A stretch of DNA of 64,000 nucleotides from Tolypocladium sp. Sup5 PDA-1 (lineage: Eukaryota; Ascomycota; Sordariomycetes; Hypocreales; Ophiocordycipitaceae): the NCBI GenBank assembly GCA_000750105.3, contig JPHH03000003.1:930001-994000 (forward strand), given 5' to 3'. A model generated the notes under the pieces. It saw only the letters and a program-made list of their open reading frames with translations, was not told where the DNA came from and made no database searches. The position numbers were made by a program, and so were the translations under genes. This document shows, one piece after another, positions 46,206 to 58,805 of this stretch (positions are counted from its first letter, which is position 1; each line of letters begins with the position of its first letter).

Positions 46206-49200
46206 TTTGCCTTGGTATGCCTGGAAAGATTGGGCGATTGGGACTTTGTTCAAGCTGCAAGGTGGTGGTGGGCTGAGGTCCTGCCTAAGTTTTTTTTTCT
46301 GGCGTTGAAGAACGCAGTGACGTTAGTGCACATGGTCCGTGCGTCCACATGCACATGAGATTAGAGCAGCTGGACATTTTGGATCTGAATAACTTCAACC
46401 CAACACCTTAAGGCCATCCCGACTTCCGAGGTTGTCCCTGAAGGGTTGCCCCAGAGACTCCCATATATGCAGCTATCTTATGCACGGCGCAAAGAACTGA
46501 AACCGATGCCCTACATACAATTACTGTCTATTCAGCAGGGTTATCCATCAGGATACCTAACTCAGCAAAAAGTGGCACCGCCCAACTATTCTGTCCAGCC
46601 AACGCCAACATCTCCTACTACGGACGGTTACGGATATCTGCACGGCGTGCAACCTAACGGCATGTGAAATTGCAGCAGGCCCAGAAGTGCTACTTCGCCT
46701 CGTTTCCAAGACCGCCCCTCAACGATAACCGCAATCCCATCGCGGGACCCGTCGCCAGACTTGAAAAGCGCAACACAGGCTCGAGTTGGTTGGGCGCACC
46801 GGAGCCGAAACAAAGACGCATGGCAGGCTCTCGTGGAACTGGTTCCTTCAGGAAGCACCTGAGCGGGTTTGCCCCCCCCACCCCGGGAGTTTGCTGTGGC
46901 TACCGACATTATCGAACGGCCCTTTTCCGGGCAGCTCTCGTGTGGTTATTTTTCGTCAACTAGTTCTCGTCTGGCGAATGCCGCGAGCTTTGTCATCGAC
47001 GCGGATACATACATTCGTCAGGCTGACGTCTTGATGGGCTGAGTGAACACGATCCAGTCGCAGCAGCAACAGGCCGCGCCCATATGCAAGTCAGCCGGAT
47101 CCGTGGGTGTGGTAAGGATATCTCTCGGGACGGGCGAGATGGCGCCGGCACGAAGGGTGTTCGCAGCAGAGCCTGGCTGTCGGTTCCAGCATGGCTGCCT
47201 TGGGCCCCTTCGTGATACTGTTAATATACATCCGGGGCAGCTGCAGGACCTCCGGCCATGCGTGACGGGATCTTGGCCCCTGTCCTCGTCTTTGCCTCTA
47301 CCCAACACGCCGGACGAGGTGGTACGAGATTTGACCCAGTGGGCAGCGGATTTGAAGAGCCTCCGTGGGCGTTGCATCAGCCAGGTCAGCATCGTCTCTG
47401 CGCTCGTCAGGCTCAGACATGTCTGGAGAAGCACCTGGTCCGGGTCGGCATCGGACACGGCCAGAACCAGGCTGGGCGGTGCCGGGCGCAAGGAACACAT
47501 GTGGATGGAGCCGTCACACAGGTTCCCCAACAACCGCACGCAAGCTAGCCTAGCCTTGTGGTCCGTCTCCTATGTACGTACGTACTATGCGGTGTTGAGA
47601 TGAGGCAGGGTTCCGGAGCGAGGGTATCACACAACACAGCGGCCCCCAAAGAGGGGTTGGTTGTGGCAGCTGTAGCATCTCGTATGCGCACAAGCGGCAA
47701 GGTTCGTCGCTGAGGAGAGACGAATCTTGTGGGAAGTCGCGCAGCGTTTGTGCCACAGAGGCGGCCCTTGGGCCTGGGCGATGGTGTAGGTAGCCTCGAC
47801 GGCCGAGGTCCACCGCCATGGGCCGACCTGTCCCTTGGTGAGGATTGGATATGCCGGATGTGGTGACGGGGTTCAAGGCGAGGCAAGCCACCGCCATGCA
47901 TGCATGCATGCGGGCCAGGCCATGGATGATTGCGACTCGTGAGTCGTGAGAGTCGGAAGTGCCCATCCCACCTGACAAGGTTTGGGTGTGTGTGGTGTGT
48001 GCGCCGGAGAGCCTTGGACGGCTGATGCCAACACTGTGGTGACAAGATGAGTAGACACTCCGCTCGCTGGGGTCCAGGTTTGCGCGGGTGGCAATGTTCG
48101 ACAAGCGGAGCATGTAAACGCCGCTCTCCTACAGTAGTTGATGATCATCTCAGTGAGATGAACGCAGCCGGGATCGAGCTTTGCAAGTCCCGTCCAGACA
48201 GACATCAACCAGGCATCCCGGCCTCCGCGGTGTTCCAGAAGACTCAAGATGGAGACGAGACGGTCTCGATCCTGGCCGTAAACTAAAACATTGCGCTAGA
48301 GGAGTACGTAGACGACCTAGCCATCGACTTTGGACTGGCTTCCTGCATTATTAGCCTCGTCAAGCCACGTTTTGTACGTCGTCGACTGCTGGTGATGTTA
48401 GTAATAGTGGCGGCCAGCACGGATATTAATGTTGCATCAACGTCCTGTCACGGCCTGCCTAACACCGATGGATGACCCACTGCCTCCTGCAGCAGAATCA
48501 AGGCTCTGTGCCAACTTAATTTACCCACTGGCACTGCAGCGTCGTTTCCGGCTGTTGCGCGGCGGCGGATGTCAGGACGAGAACGAGTATCAGACCAGCA
48601 TAAGAAGTGTGGGAGCAGCAAAGAATTGCTACTGTTGGCTGTGGCACGCAAAAGGCAAGTAGCTGTACGTATAAGCGCGGAGGGCCTACGAGGAAAGAAG
48701 GCGAGGAAACAGCCACGCTCCTCCAGCTGGCTTCAAGCTCACAAAAATAGACGCTCTCTCGGGTATTCGTAGTCCGTAGACGTAGGTACTTTACGGTGCA
48801 GCGCCCCTGCCGCCGGCGAACAGGTACCGTAGGCCTACTTGGCCGTCAGTCTAAGGCAGGGTAGCGAATGCGAGCGCCGTTCTCGTGAAGCAAGTGCCAA
48901 CGGGTTGGCGGTAGCTGCGCTACCGCTCCTTAGCACACCGGGCAGTCACTGTGTGAGAGCAAGTGGAGGTATTCGTGCTTCGTAATACTCCGTACATCCG
49001 GAATACATCATGGATGCTTTTGGCCTCGGTTCCAGCCTGTTGCGAGCCAACGCACATTAGTCCGTAGATGGCATCCATTCTCTACTGACTTGCACGATTC
49101 TAGCCTCTTGGAGGTCTTGGCCTGCCAATTGTCGCCGCCATTCGTCGGCCCGGCACCTGGCGGCCCCAGAGTTCGTTCCATCCACACCTGCGTAGCATTT

Positions 49201-50577
49201 ACAGGCACGGACACTCTCCAGGCTGATGCGCCGCGGGCAATGTCTGGTAGGACGGAGTGGAGGCAGAAGGTCAGCCTTGGGAGCCCTGCCCTGGCAGGGG
49301 ACCCAGCAAGGCGATCCACTGAATCCCCGGGACTGCTGGGGATCGATCTGGACTCCCGTCGGAGGAGGCGGCAGCGGGCAGCGGGCAGCTTGGGAGCCGG
49401 AACCTACCTAAGGCTGCGAGTAGCTCCGTTAGCCAGTTGTTGAGTCCATCCATTCCCTCCCCTTCCCTTCCCATTGCCATTGCCATGCACAGCACCGCTC
49501 CATCCGGTGCCTTTGCTTGCCAGGGCGCCACGCAGCCAATGTGCCTTTGATGAGTCCGTTCTTCGTACTGTAAGGTAGCCTGCTGGCGTCTCCTTTAAGG
49601 CAAGGCCCTTGAAGGTTGCGTGCGCGAGTGCCGCTCCAGTCCAGTGGACTCTGGGGGGTAGCGCCCTGAACCGTGCACCCATGCCGCCCTACGCACCAAA
49701 AAGCAGTCGTAGCGGTTGTAGCGGTACCTCGACCTCTACCCGATCCCTCCTGCCTCTCGCTCCCGTCCTCCTACTCCGTAATCCGTACCTCACCACACCT
49801 TGACCCGTGCACCTCACTTACCTTACCTCTCCCTTGCTCCGTCTGGCGCACTGATTAAAGGTCGGAGACAGCCTCATCCTGCTGTCAGCTCCAAGCCTGC
49901 GCAACCCACCGCCCGCCTTGCATGAATATCTGCCGTCCGGCGTTCGTCGTTGGCATCTTGTTCCCTCCAACCACCATCCCGCCGCTTCACCTACAACTAC
50001 ACGCCCCCGAGGTCCCTCGAATTCGGCTCCAGCAGCTGCCAGCCCTTCCACGCTGACATCGACCCTCGGAACCGGCCAGGTCCAGCAGGCATCTGCATTT
50101 CCTGCTCCAGGACAGGGAATCAGGCTTGAGGCTAGTGATTGTGTTCCGTTCCGGACCCAATCCGCGTCATCCCCAGGCGCCAGCTTCTCTGACGGGTATT
50201 CAGCCTGCCTGCTTGTTGCCAGCCCTCGAGTTACACGGGCAATGTTTCACTCTCTCCTACTATTCCTTCGCCGTTAACTGTCGTTCGATGCCCTCTGTCC
50301 CCCCCCCCCCCCCCCCCCCCCTGACCGCGGTGTTTCTCTTGCCATCCTCCGCACCGGTCTCGCAACTCCACGGTGGACACTTCGCCTCGTCTGTTAGCTT
50401 CTCCCATCGCTAAGCAGGCCTGCGTTGTCAGACCGGCAGATCCATCTTGATATCGAAATCAAGATTTCCGAACAATTTTGGATTGCCCACACCATGTAAA
50501 TCTATCCAACATCGACGCCTGTCCCAAACAAGGAGCTTCTCTGGAGTGGCCGCGGCTGTTCCGTACATAAGCCTGCC
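46206..50577. other. 4.4-kb divergent intergenic region, rrp8 / Zn2Cys6 regulator
   Basis: No gene is supported on either strand. It contains the rrp8 promoter near 46206-46450, a CATG repeat (47895-47912), clusters of TACTCCGTA/TAGTCCGTA words near 48770, 48985, 49058 and 49775, and a long probable leader of the Zn2Cys6 gene from about 49860 on, including a poly-C run. Confidence 0.5.
50299..50321. repeat. Poly-C tract (23 bases)
   Basis: An uninterrupted C run lies about 255 bases upstream of the Zn2Cys6 regulator start, probably in its 5' leader. The exact length is uncertain, as for any homopolymer. Confidence 0.9.
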
Positions 50578-53556
50578 ATGGCCGATAGAAACAGCCTGAC
50601 AACCGACGCCAACGCCGGTCTGCCGGAGCAGGAGCACCACGACGATGACCAGGATGATTCCAAGGGCAAGAAGCCGGCTGTCAAGAAGAGGACCAAGACA
50701 GGATGCCTCAGTGAGTACTCGCCCCCCGCACGGCAGCCCCCGAGTCTCGCTGGCTCGCCGTCACGCTCTAGACTCTGACCTGTTGCCGAAGCTTGTCGCA
50801 AGCGGCGTATAAAGTGTGACGAGAACAAGCCAAGATGCAAGAACTGCATCAAGTCAAAGCGCGAGTGTGAAGGGTACAACCAGAGGGTCGTCTTCAAAGA
50901 TCCCTTGGGGGCACAACATGGCCACTTCGCGCCTCCCCTCTACCCGACTGGCACGCCGTATCTCGGCGACACCTTTGCCTCTCACCAGGCTAAGCCACCT
51001 GTTCCAATGCCTCTGCAGGCCATCGCACCAAAGCCCTCGCCTTTCGACTTCAACCAAGCTCAACGGTTAGCTGCGCACCCCCAACACCCGGGCCTCCATC
51101 CCCACGACTTCAGCCACGGCCAGATATCTCCAGGAGTCCACCCATCCATACCAAACCCTCTGCTGGCGCCCACATTCCCCCCTAACCCTACGCAACTCGA
51201 TTACAACTCTGCCCAGCACTACTATTATGCTCGTCAACAACTCAATCATGGCGGAGGGTCGTCCAACGCAAACCCGCCTCAGTCTATTGGCACGACGGCT
51301 TTGGGTCAGCCCTTGTCCAGCGATATACATACCCCGGACAGTGACTACGAAGGCACGCTATCGGAAGATGATATCGACATGGCTGAGTCCGACGACGAGC
51401 AACCCGACCCCCGAGCGCTAATGGTGTCTGGCTCCAGCCATCTGCTTCTGCCATACGCACGGAATGGGACAGAGGTTAGGACTTTCTCGGCTTTTGCGCA
51501 AGAACAAGCCTTGTCGGAGTACATGAATTATGCGCCAAACTCGGAGCTTCGGAACCAGGCAATGCGAACCATCTTCATGCACTTCGTCAGGGTCACCGGT
51601 CCGTCAATGTCATTGTATGAGAGGGACCCTTCTCCGCCGGAGGAGCCGGGGCATTTTGAAGGGAATGCCGAGTTGGGACACAATTTGTTCAGCTGTAAGG
51701 CGATCCTTGCCCCATGCCCCCGTCTTTCCCATCACTAATTGTGCAGATACGTTTCCTGTGCTCTCCTTGAACCACCCCGGGCTGCTCCATGCGATCATGG
51801 CAATCGCAAGTCTGCAGATTGCCAAACTCCAGGGCACACCAGCGACGGCGGCGTTGAAACACTACCACTGGTCGATCCGCCGAATAGCAAAAAACGTGCG
51901 GACACCATTGAGAAGGACGAAACTGTCAACTCTGGCCGCGACTCTTTTGCTCGCATACTTTGAAGTCTGGTCTTCGGACCATACGAAATGGTGCAGCCAT
52001 CTCTTCGGTGCCAGACTCTTGTTCAAAGAAATCGCCCTGAAAGACATGTCCCGGGTATGTCTGCCGGCAAAGCGGATGAGATGGCTTGCGAGCACTGGCT
52101 CTGGCAAAGATCCCAGTGACATCGACTATCAATTGCTAAGCATAATTACGGGGAGACGAGTATCTGCGGAAGACTACGGTCTCGATTTCGAAGAGGGCCA
52201 GCCACTTGATGGCCGATGCTACTTCACGACGGATAGAGACATCGAGCAATACGACATCCTTCGAGATCTGTTCTGGTGGTACGGAAAGATGGACGTGTAT
52301 CAGAGCATATTGGGAGGAACAAAACTATTGTATGCCCCTCAGGCTGAGCCGCACACCAGACGAACCACTGACAGCTCGCAGCATGGAATATGATGCGTGG
52401 ATGCAGTGCCCGCCGAGAGCACCTCTTTCAAACATCAATGCCATGTAAGTGAACCGCGCTTGGCCGTCATTGCCGGCATCCTTGGAGGCGTGGACTGACC
52501 CGACGCAGCTACGGCACATACGATCATCTAATTCTACTACTTGGTCGCCTCGCGAGCTTCACGTCAAGAGATGTGGCCAGAAAGCGGAAGATGAACCGGA
52601 CTCAGAGCTCGAGCTCTGCAGGAGGCTCTCCACCCCAGTTCCCAGGTATAGTCCCAACCCACGGAAAGTTTCGCGTCCCGATGGGCTTCAGTCCTCCAAT
52701 GGGCCGATCTCCACACACGGATCCCAACGATGATTCCGGAGCGCCCCAAAGTTTGGAAGCGGCGGAACAAGAGTGGGAGAGCATTCGACAAGGATTCGAG
52801 GCCATGGAGAGCCATCTCGGCGCCCAGTTCAAGCCCCTGAACAGCGAGTATACCGATCGTAAAGAGACGCCCTTTGGGTCGGCATTGCAATACCGCACTT
52901 ATTCGGTTGCCGGTATTTGGATGAACTACTACATGGGGCTGATTCATCTTTACCGAAGCCGGCCCAATATGCCGCCAGCTGCAATGCAGGCAGCGCAGGT
53001 GGCGGCTCCCTCGACGGCAGGCTATGCCATCCAGATTGGACGCATCGCCGCCGGGCTGGCAGACGACTGCTCGCGAAGGCTGGATGTAAGCACTACGCTC
53101 GCTGCCGCATTTATAGAGAGTTGCTTTTGCCTATTCGTGGCAGCTGTGCAGGTGCGAAGAGAAACACACCCCCGCCTGGCTTGGTAGCTCCCGCTCACAT
53201 ACATTTCACAGCTCCAAAACAATGACCAACGAGCCTGGGTCATCCAGCGCATGCACGACATATCACGCCTGACTGGGTGGCAGTCCGCGAAGAAGATTGC
53301 CATTGGATGTGAGTCGGCATGGCTCAAGGCCTTCCAGCTCGGGCATGGACCCGAGTACAAGCGACCCGAATATCTGCAAGATGTCTCCATATCGGTGTGG
53401 CTACTGCCTCGCCGCCTTGATCAGAGGATTTCCGAGCTAGATCAAAGCGAGGAACCGCGGCTTGTCCTGGTGAGATCTGAACAGACCAACCTGGCTTTCG
53501 GACTGCTGGGGGTGGAGGGTGACCTCGATCGCATCGAACTCGCGGACGATGGCTGA
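50578..53556 (+). CDS. Zn2Cys6 transcription factor
   Basis: Six exons are 50578-50710, 50792-51694, 51747-52329, 52382-52444, 52509-53151 and 53212-53556, giving 889 residues. The binuclear cluster is C43-x2-C46-x6-C53-x6-C60-x2-C63-x6-C70. The first intron interrupts the codon between C43 and C46, a position common in this family. The cluster is followed directly by EGYNQRVVFKDPLG, seen in a subgroup of fungal regulators, then a Pro/His/Gln-rich linker, an acidic SEDDIDMAESDDE patch, and from about residue 320 a helical fungal-specific domain (FPVLSLNHPGLLHAIMAIASLQ, ATLLLAYFEVW, CSHLFGARLLF). The product is nuclear; its regulon is unknown. All five introns (51-81 bases) are GT-AG and phases join cleanly. 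It has a long gene-free upstream region. Confidence 0.9.
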
Positions 53557-53937
53557 ATATGAAATGAGGGAGTCGAGGGACGATAATGCGATGGGGCACG
53601 CATGCAGTGCGACTGTTTGCGGCGTTAGAAGAAGCACTTGGCGTCCCGGAAAACTAATCTAGTTATCTTTGAGGCATGCTGTGGGCGTTTTCATTGCACC
53701 TGCAAGACGGCGTTGCTCGAGACCCGAGGTCCGAGCATGATTCAATAGATAGTCAAAGGATGCATTGTCTCATGTTTGGCACCGCCACTGTCGGAACTTC
53801 GTACTTTAGATTAATGATACATACATACTGCGGGTCTGCCAGGTTGGAGGCTTCGCTTGCACCGACGCCTGGCCATGGATGTGTCTGTGCGATGTGATTT
53901 ACCCGTCTAGTCTCGACAGCTACATGGCCGCTCATGT
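53557..53937. other. Convergent 3' intergenic region
   Basis: This holds the 3' flanks of the Zn2Cys6 gene and the proteasome alpha5 gene; nothing else is seen. Confidence 0.5.
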
Positions 53938-54808
53938 TCAGTTCGCCGGCAGCCGCTCCACGACGGCGGCCATCTCATCATCCGTGTATATTCTAAACCC
54001 CTTTTCTTTCGTGACGCTGGCCAATTGTACGTTCTTGGAATCCAGCTTCTCCTCCATGACTTGCTTGAGTGTCTTCAACACCAAGGTTTCGGCATCGATG
54101 ATGGTCAGGGACTAGACGTGGAACGGGTTAGACGCTGCCGGGTTCGGGTTATGCTCTCCCTACGTACCTTGTGATATTCATTCTGCAGCTCGGCCTGCGC
54201 ACCCTCGGAGCCGGAGCCAATGGCCTTGGCGTCGTACCGGTAGAAGGTGCCGCTGGGCTCGGCGTGGAACAGCTGGGGGCCCTGCTCGTCAAAGCCGGCA
54301 ATTAGGAGCGCGACGCCAAATGGCCTGCTCATGATGGTCTCCTCGCCGTCGGCACCCTCGCCGAAGCGCAGGGCGAGGTCGCAGATGGCCTGGGTGCAGC
54401 TCTCGACGCCGAGGGGCTCGTTGTAGTTGAAGGCGTGGCTCTGGCACTCGACGCGGGCGTGCTCGACCATGGAGCGGGCGTCGGCCTGGAGGCCCGACAT
54501 GGCGCAGCCGATGTGGCGGTCGATCTCGACGATCTTCTCGACCGACGACGTCTCGAGCAGGGTCGAGGTGACGCGCTTCTCGACGCCGAGGACGACGCCC
54601 TCGGAGGTGGCGACGCCGATGGCCGTGGAGCCGAGCTTGATGGCCTCGAGGGAGTATTCGACCTGGAAGAGACGCCCTTCGGGGGAGAAGGTGTTGATTC
54701 CCCGGTCTAGAATGGAAGTATTAGCGGGTAGACGCTGACGGCGAGGCGAGAGCTCGAGGAGGGCCCTCGGGACGTGAGCTTGCCGTATTCGGATCTTGCC
54801 ATGAACAT
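53938..54808 (-). CDS. pup2: 20S proteasome subunit alpha5
   Basis: Exons on the minus strand are 54808-54784, 54706-54168 and 54111-53938, giving 245 residues, the family length. Alpha5 is a ring subunit of the 20S core, without a catalytic Thr. The first exon encodes MFMARSEY plus one base, and the second begins so as to give DRGINTFSPEGRLFQVEYS, the proteasome alpha signature. Later come KLGSTAIGV, GLQADARSMVEHARVECQSH, YNEPLGVESCTQ and DDEMAAVVERLPAN. The join between exons 1 and 2 requires a GC donor (GCAAGC) at 54783, because no GT in range keeps frame with the conserved DRG. The second intron is a normal GTACGT...CTAG. It is divergent from GCP2. Confidence 0.93.
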
Positions 54809-55374
54809 CTTGGCGGTCTTGCTGGTCTGGACTGGCCTAGAGGCGCCGCAGGTCGGGTATCAACGAAGTGAGGGGGGAGATCGAGAGCACAGAGCTGGTG
54901 GTCGTGGGGAGGAGACGTTGTTGGCGGTTCGAGGTTGGTTGAATGAACAGGCGGGAGGCTCGAGGAGTTGACGAACGACAGCTCAGTGCCAGTTGAGCTT
55001 CAGTTGCTGCTAGGCAAGCACTGGGCCTACGCAGTCACGCTAACAGCCGGAGAGTGGAGGGGCCCTGGCGCTGTTGCCGTCACACCAGACCGCTGGAGCC
55101 GGAGCGGCAGTTTATCCGGGCGGCCCCACGACGCGCCTCGTCGCGGCAACGCGGTTACAGGAACCCCACGTCGCATGCCCAAACGGCCTGGAACTTGAAG
55201 GGATGTAATCCAAGGCACGACTGGATCGCAAACGACGGCTACAGCTATAAATTCGGCGACGATTCGAACTAGGCGAGCTCTGCGCGACCAAAATTACGTC
55301 ACCGAAGCTCGCGGGGAAATACATGGTGACCAGCTCCCGGGGATCGTGGGGCGCCTCGCAGGTAGCCCGCCAAC
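54809..55374. promoter_or_regulatory. Shared divergent promoter, proteasome alpha5 / GCP2
   Basis: 566 bases lie between the start codons. I looked for the yeast proteasome element GGTGGCAAA on both strands and did not see a clear copy. Confidence 0.45.
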
Positions 55375-58268
55375 ATGTCCTCGGGCGCCACGAGAGCATC
55401 CAGCCGCGCCAACGCATACGGTGAGGAGCGATCCCGAGTGTCTGGCGCCAATGGCAGCTTTAGGGGCGAACATAGCGACACGAAGTCCGCTCCCTCTCCC
55501 CAGCCCGGCGCCCAGTTCCCCGGCATGGCGCATAAGAGAACTGCGTCGGGGAACCCGCGGCCGCTGAGCAGAACCACAGGGGAGAGGCGGCACGAGGAGC
55601 GCAGGGTGACGGAGAGGACGTACGAGGCGCGAGTTGAGAGGGTGCGAGCTGTGAGCCCAGAGAAGCCGCAGAGGCGGAGTGTGCCGGCGGAGAAGAGAGC
55701 ACCAGAGGTGCGCCGGCAGAAGTCGACAGAGTTGCGGCCCAAGGAGCCCGGCCCGGAAGCTCCCCAAGGTATGGGGCAACCCGTCCCCCATACTACCAGA
55801 ACCATTGGATGCTGACTCTAGAATAAGCACCATGGAATCCCGAAGTGACATTACTACCACACACCACCTCTCCGTTGGCCTCGCGAGTATCGATCCCACC
55901 ATTAGCATCGACTGTACCACAAGCTCCTCAACCAAAACCTCTGGGTGAGCTGTCACTGGAGGTCCAGGAGGCAGCAATAGTCGAAGATCTGCTTTTTGTC
56001 TTCATGGGATTCGAGGGGCAGTGCATCCGGTATGCCAAGGGATACAACCCGAGCGAAGAGCGGGATCGCCTAGCAGGACCGACGTTTAGGATACTGCCGG
56101 GACTCGACCCGAGCTTACATGACCTGACAAAGTCGATGCTGAAGATGGCCACGTACTACTCTGCGCTGGTGGCGTTCGTGGACGTACAAAGTCGGGAAGA
56201 GTTTGGCGCTGTCAACCATGCGCTGTGTGCGTCTATCCGCAAGTTCTTGCAGGACTACCTCATAATGATTGCGCAGCTGGAGACGCAGTTCCTAACGAGC
56301 GACACGTTTACGGTCCACGTACTCAACATACACACAATCTCGACGAGCCGAATGATGCTTCAGCTGTACTCCCTGGCGCAGGAGCTGTTGAAGAAGAATG
56401 CGCTGCTTGATGACGAGAGCGAGGAGGAGGACGAGGATAGCGACGATGACTACGACAAGGTCATTGAGAGACTGAATGACGGGGGCAATCTGCTTCCCGG
56501 TAACATGGCGGCCAAAAAGATCTGCAAGGGTGGTGTTGTCCTTGGCATGGTAACGAGGCGGCTCGAGACAATGTCTGGGGATCCCGCTGCGAGAGCCTTG
56601 CTTACGTCGCTATTACGGGATGCAAGCCGACCGTACATGGTCATGTTGAACGAGTGGCTACACCACGGAGGCATCAACGACCCGCACTCCGAGTTCCTCA
56701 TCAAGGAGCAAAAGAGCATCCGCCGCGAGAGGCTGGAGCAAGACTACACGGACGAATACTGGGAGAGGCGCTACACGATCCGCGACCACGATGTACCCCC
56801 GCAGCTGGAGGGTGTCAAGGACAAGGTCCTGTTGGCAGGCAAGTACCTCAACGTGGTCCGCGAGTGCGGCGGCGTGGACGTGAGCAAGGTCGTGGCCGAT
56901 GTGCCGATGTCGTTCGATGACAGCCGGTTCCTGGAAAACGTCAACAGCGCGTACGCCCATGCCAACGAGTCGCTGATGCAGCTCCTCCTGACGACACACG
57001 CGCTGCCCGCGCGATTGCGGTCGATGAAGCACTACTTCTTCCTCGATCCGTCCGACTACTTCTCCTACTTTCTCGAGCTGGGCTCGTCTGAGTTGCGGAA
57101 ACCGGTCAAGTCAGTCAATACGAGCAAGCTGCAGTCTCTGCTGGATCTAGTGTTACGCCAACCCGGCAGTATCGTCTCGCTGGACCCTTTCAAGGAGGAC
57201 GTCAAGGTGGAGATGAACGAAGTCACCCTGATCAAGTCACTGCAGAGGGTTGTCAACATCACGGGCATTGAGCAGGGAGAAGCACTGCAGCCTCTGTCTA
57301 ACCAGCCCATCGAAAACGACAAGAACGCCACTGGGTTCACGTCCCTCCAGCTCGACTACGCCGTTCCCTTCCCTGTCTCCCTGGTTATCAGCCGCAAAAC
57401 AGTCTGGCGGTACCAGGCGCTCTTCCGCTACCTCCTGTCCCTGCGCTACCTCGAATCCCAGCTGTCCACGACGTGGCAGACGCAGACTCGGGGCGTCAGC
57501 TGGGCCCACAAGGGCGCCAACCGTGCGCTGGAGATCTGGAAGCGCCGGGCGTGGACGCTCAGAGCGAGGATGCTCGTCTTTGTGCAGCAGCTGCTGTACT
57601 TTTGCACCGCAGAGGTCATCGAGCCCAACTGGACCAAGTTCATGGCCAGTCTGAGCGCCAAGGATGGCGACCAGGAGAAGAAGCCTGTCATGAGAACGGT
57701 GGATGAGCTCATGCAGGATCATGTCGACTTTTTGGATACCTGTCTCAAGGAGTGCATGCTCACCAACAGCAAACTTCTAAGGGTATGTGTTCCACGTCCC
57801 CCTTTGCCCCATATCTCGTATAATTATGTGACGAAGCTAATGCCCCCCCTCCAGATCCATTCCAAGCTCATGCAGACCTGCACCATCTTCGCCACCTACA
57901 CAAATTGGCTCACCCGCGAGCTCGAAAAGTCCGACCCGGACCTCTCCGGCCCCAGCAAGCCCACCACCATGACAGCCGACCAGTGGAAGCGCTTCCAGGC
58001 GACCAAGGCCGTCCAGCGGGGGTCGACCTCGCAGCACCACGACTCGCCCTCGTCAGTCGACGACGCCGAGGCCCGCGTCAACAACCTCTCCGAGATCATC
58101 CGCAAATGGGAGAGCAACTTCAGCAGGCACCTGCAGATCCTGCTCGACGCCCTCAACCACTACGCCGCCACCGAGACGGTCGTGCTGCTGAGCCTGTGCG
58201 CGCGCTTGAGCACGGCGAACCAGGGGACCGAGTATGCGGGGCTGAGGGCCGAGGAGGACGCTGCTTGA
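55375..58268 (+). CDS. Gamma-tubulin complex component 2 (GCP2 / Spc97 family)
   Basis: Exons are 55375-55768, 55828-57782 and 57855-58268, giving 920 residues. GCP2 pairs with GCP3 and gamma-tubulin at spindle pole bodies to nucleate microtubules; the fission yeast homologue is Alp4. The N-terminal 140 residues are basic and disordered. The N-terminal grip domain starts near VQEAAIVEDLLFVFMGF; GCP2-typical segments are RRERLEQDYTDEYWERRYTIRD and LLAGKYLNVVRECGG. The C-terminal grip, which contacts gamma-tubulin, includes FTSLQLDYAVPFPVSLVISR and HVDFLDTCLKECMLTN. The last intron (57783-57854) is 72 bases with no in-frame stop, so an unspliced message would also be open. Splicing joins SKLLR to IHSKLMQTC, which matches the family. 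Confidence 0.93.
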
Positions 58269-58805
58269 TTAGATGGCAGCGAAACACCGGGAGCTCACGT
58301 GAAATGTTGTTTGTGACGAATGTTATGGCTTGTTGAAAAATGGATGAAACTGCGCGCATGATGGTTTTGGTGCCGGCGTTGGGGGATCTACTTGTACAGC
58401 AAGGAAGGGCATCATGTGCAACGAAATTCTGATACCACGCATCGAGGTAGTGAGTGAACTCAACGAAGAACAAAAGAGGAGTGATTTTGTCCGTTGCCTA
58501 AAGAAGAAAAAAGAGTCCAGTCTTCCGTTTATCATGATATGCCGTATCATCCCCCAGGCGCCACTCTGGTTCATCCCCTCGTGAGAGTCGTGTTGTATAA
58601 ATGAAATGTATGCCTCGCCACCAAGATGCAGTTAAGTCTTTGATATCTCGATGCCGCCCCCCATTCTCTGAGCAAAATGCTATACGACTGGCCTTGCCAC
58701 CCAACTACCTAACCCCCATGCCTATTATGCATCCTGGAAACGCCATTCGTAAATGCCCAATGTAGGAGGTGTGTTGATCCTCCGTCTCCCGTGTGCCATA
58801 ATTCG
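58269..58805. other. Convergent 3' intergenic region, GCP2 / Rad5-like gene
   Basis: The 3' flanks of both genes lie here; no other feature is supported. Confidence 0.5.

Noticed and set aside
47545..48113. Two overlapping minus-strand frames of 166-187 codons
   Set aside because: Composition is His/Pro/Arg-rich without motifs; no start context or conserved feature.
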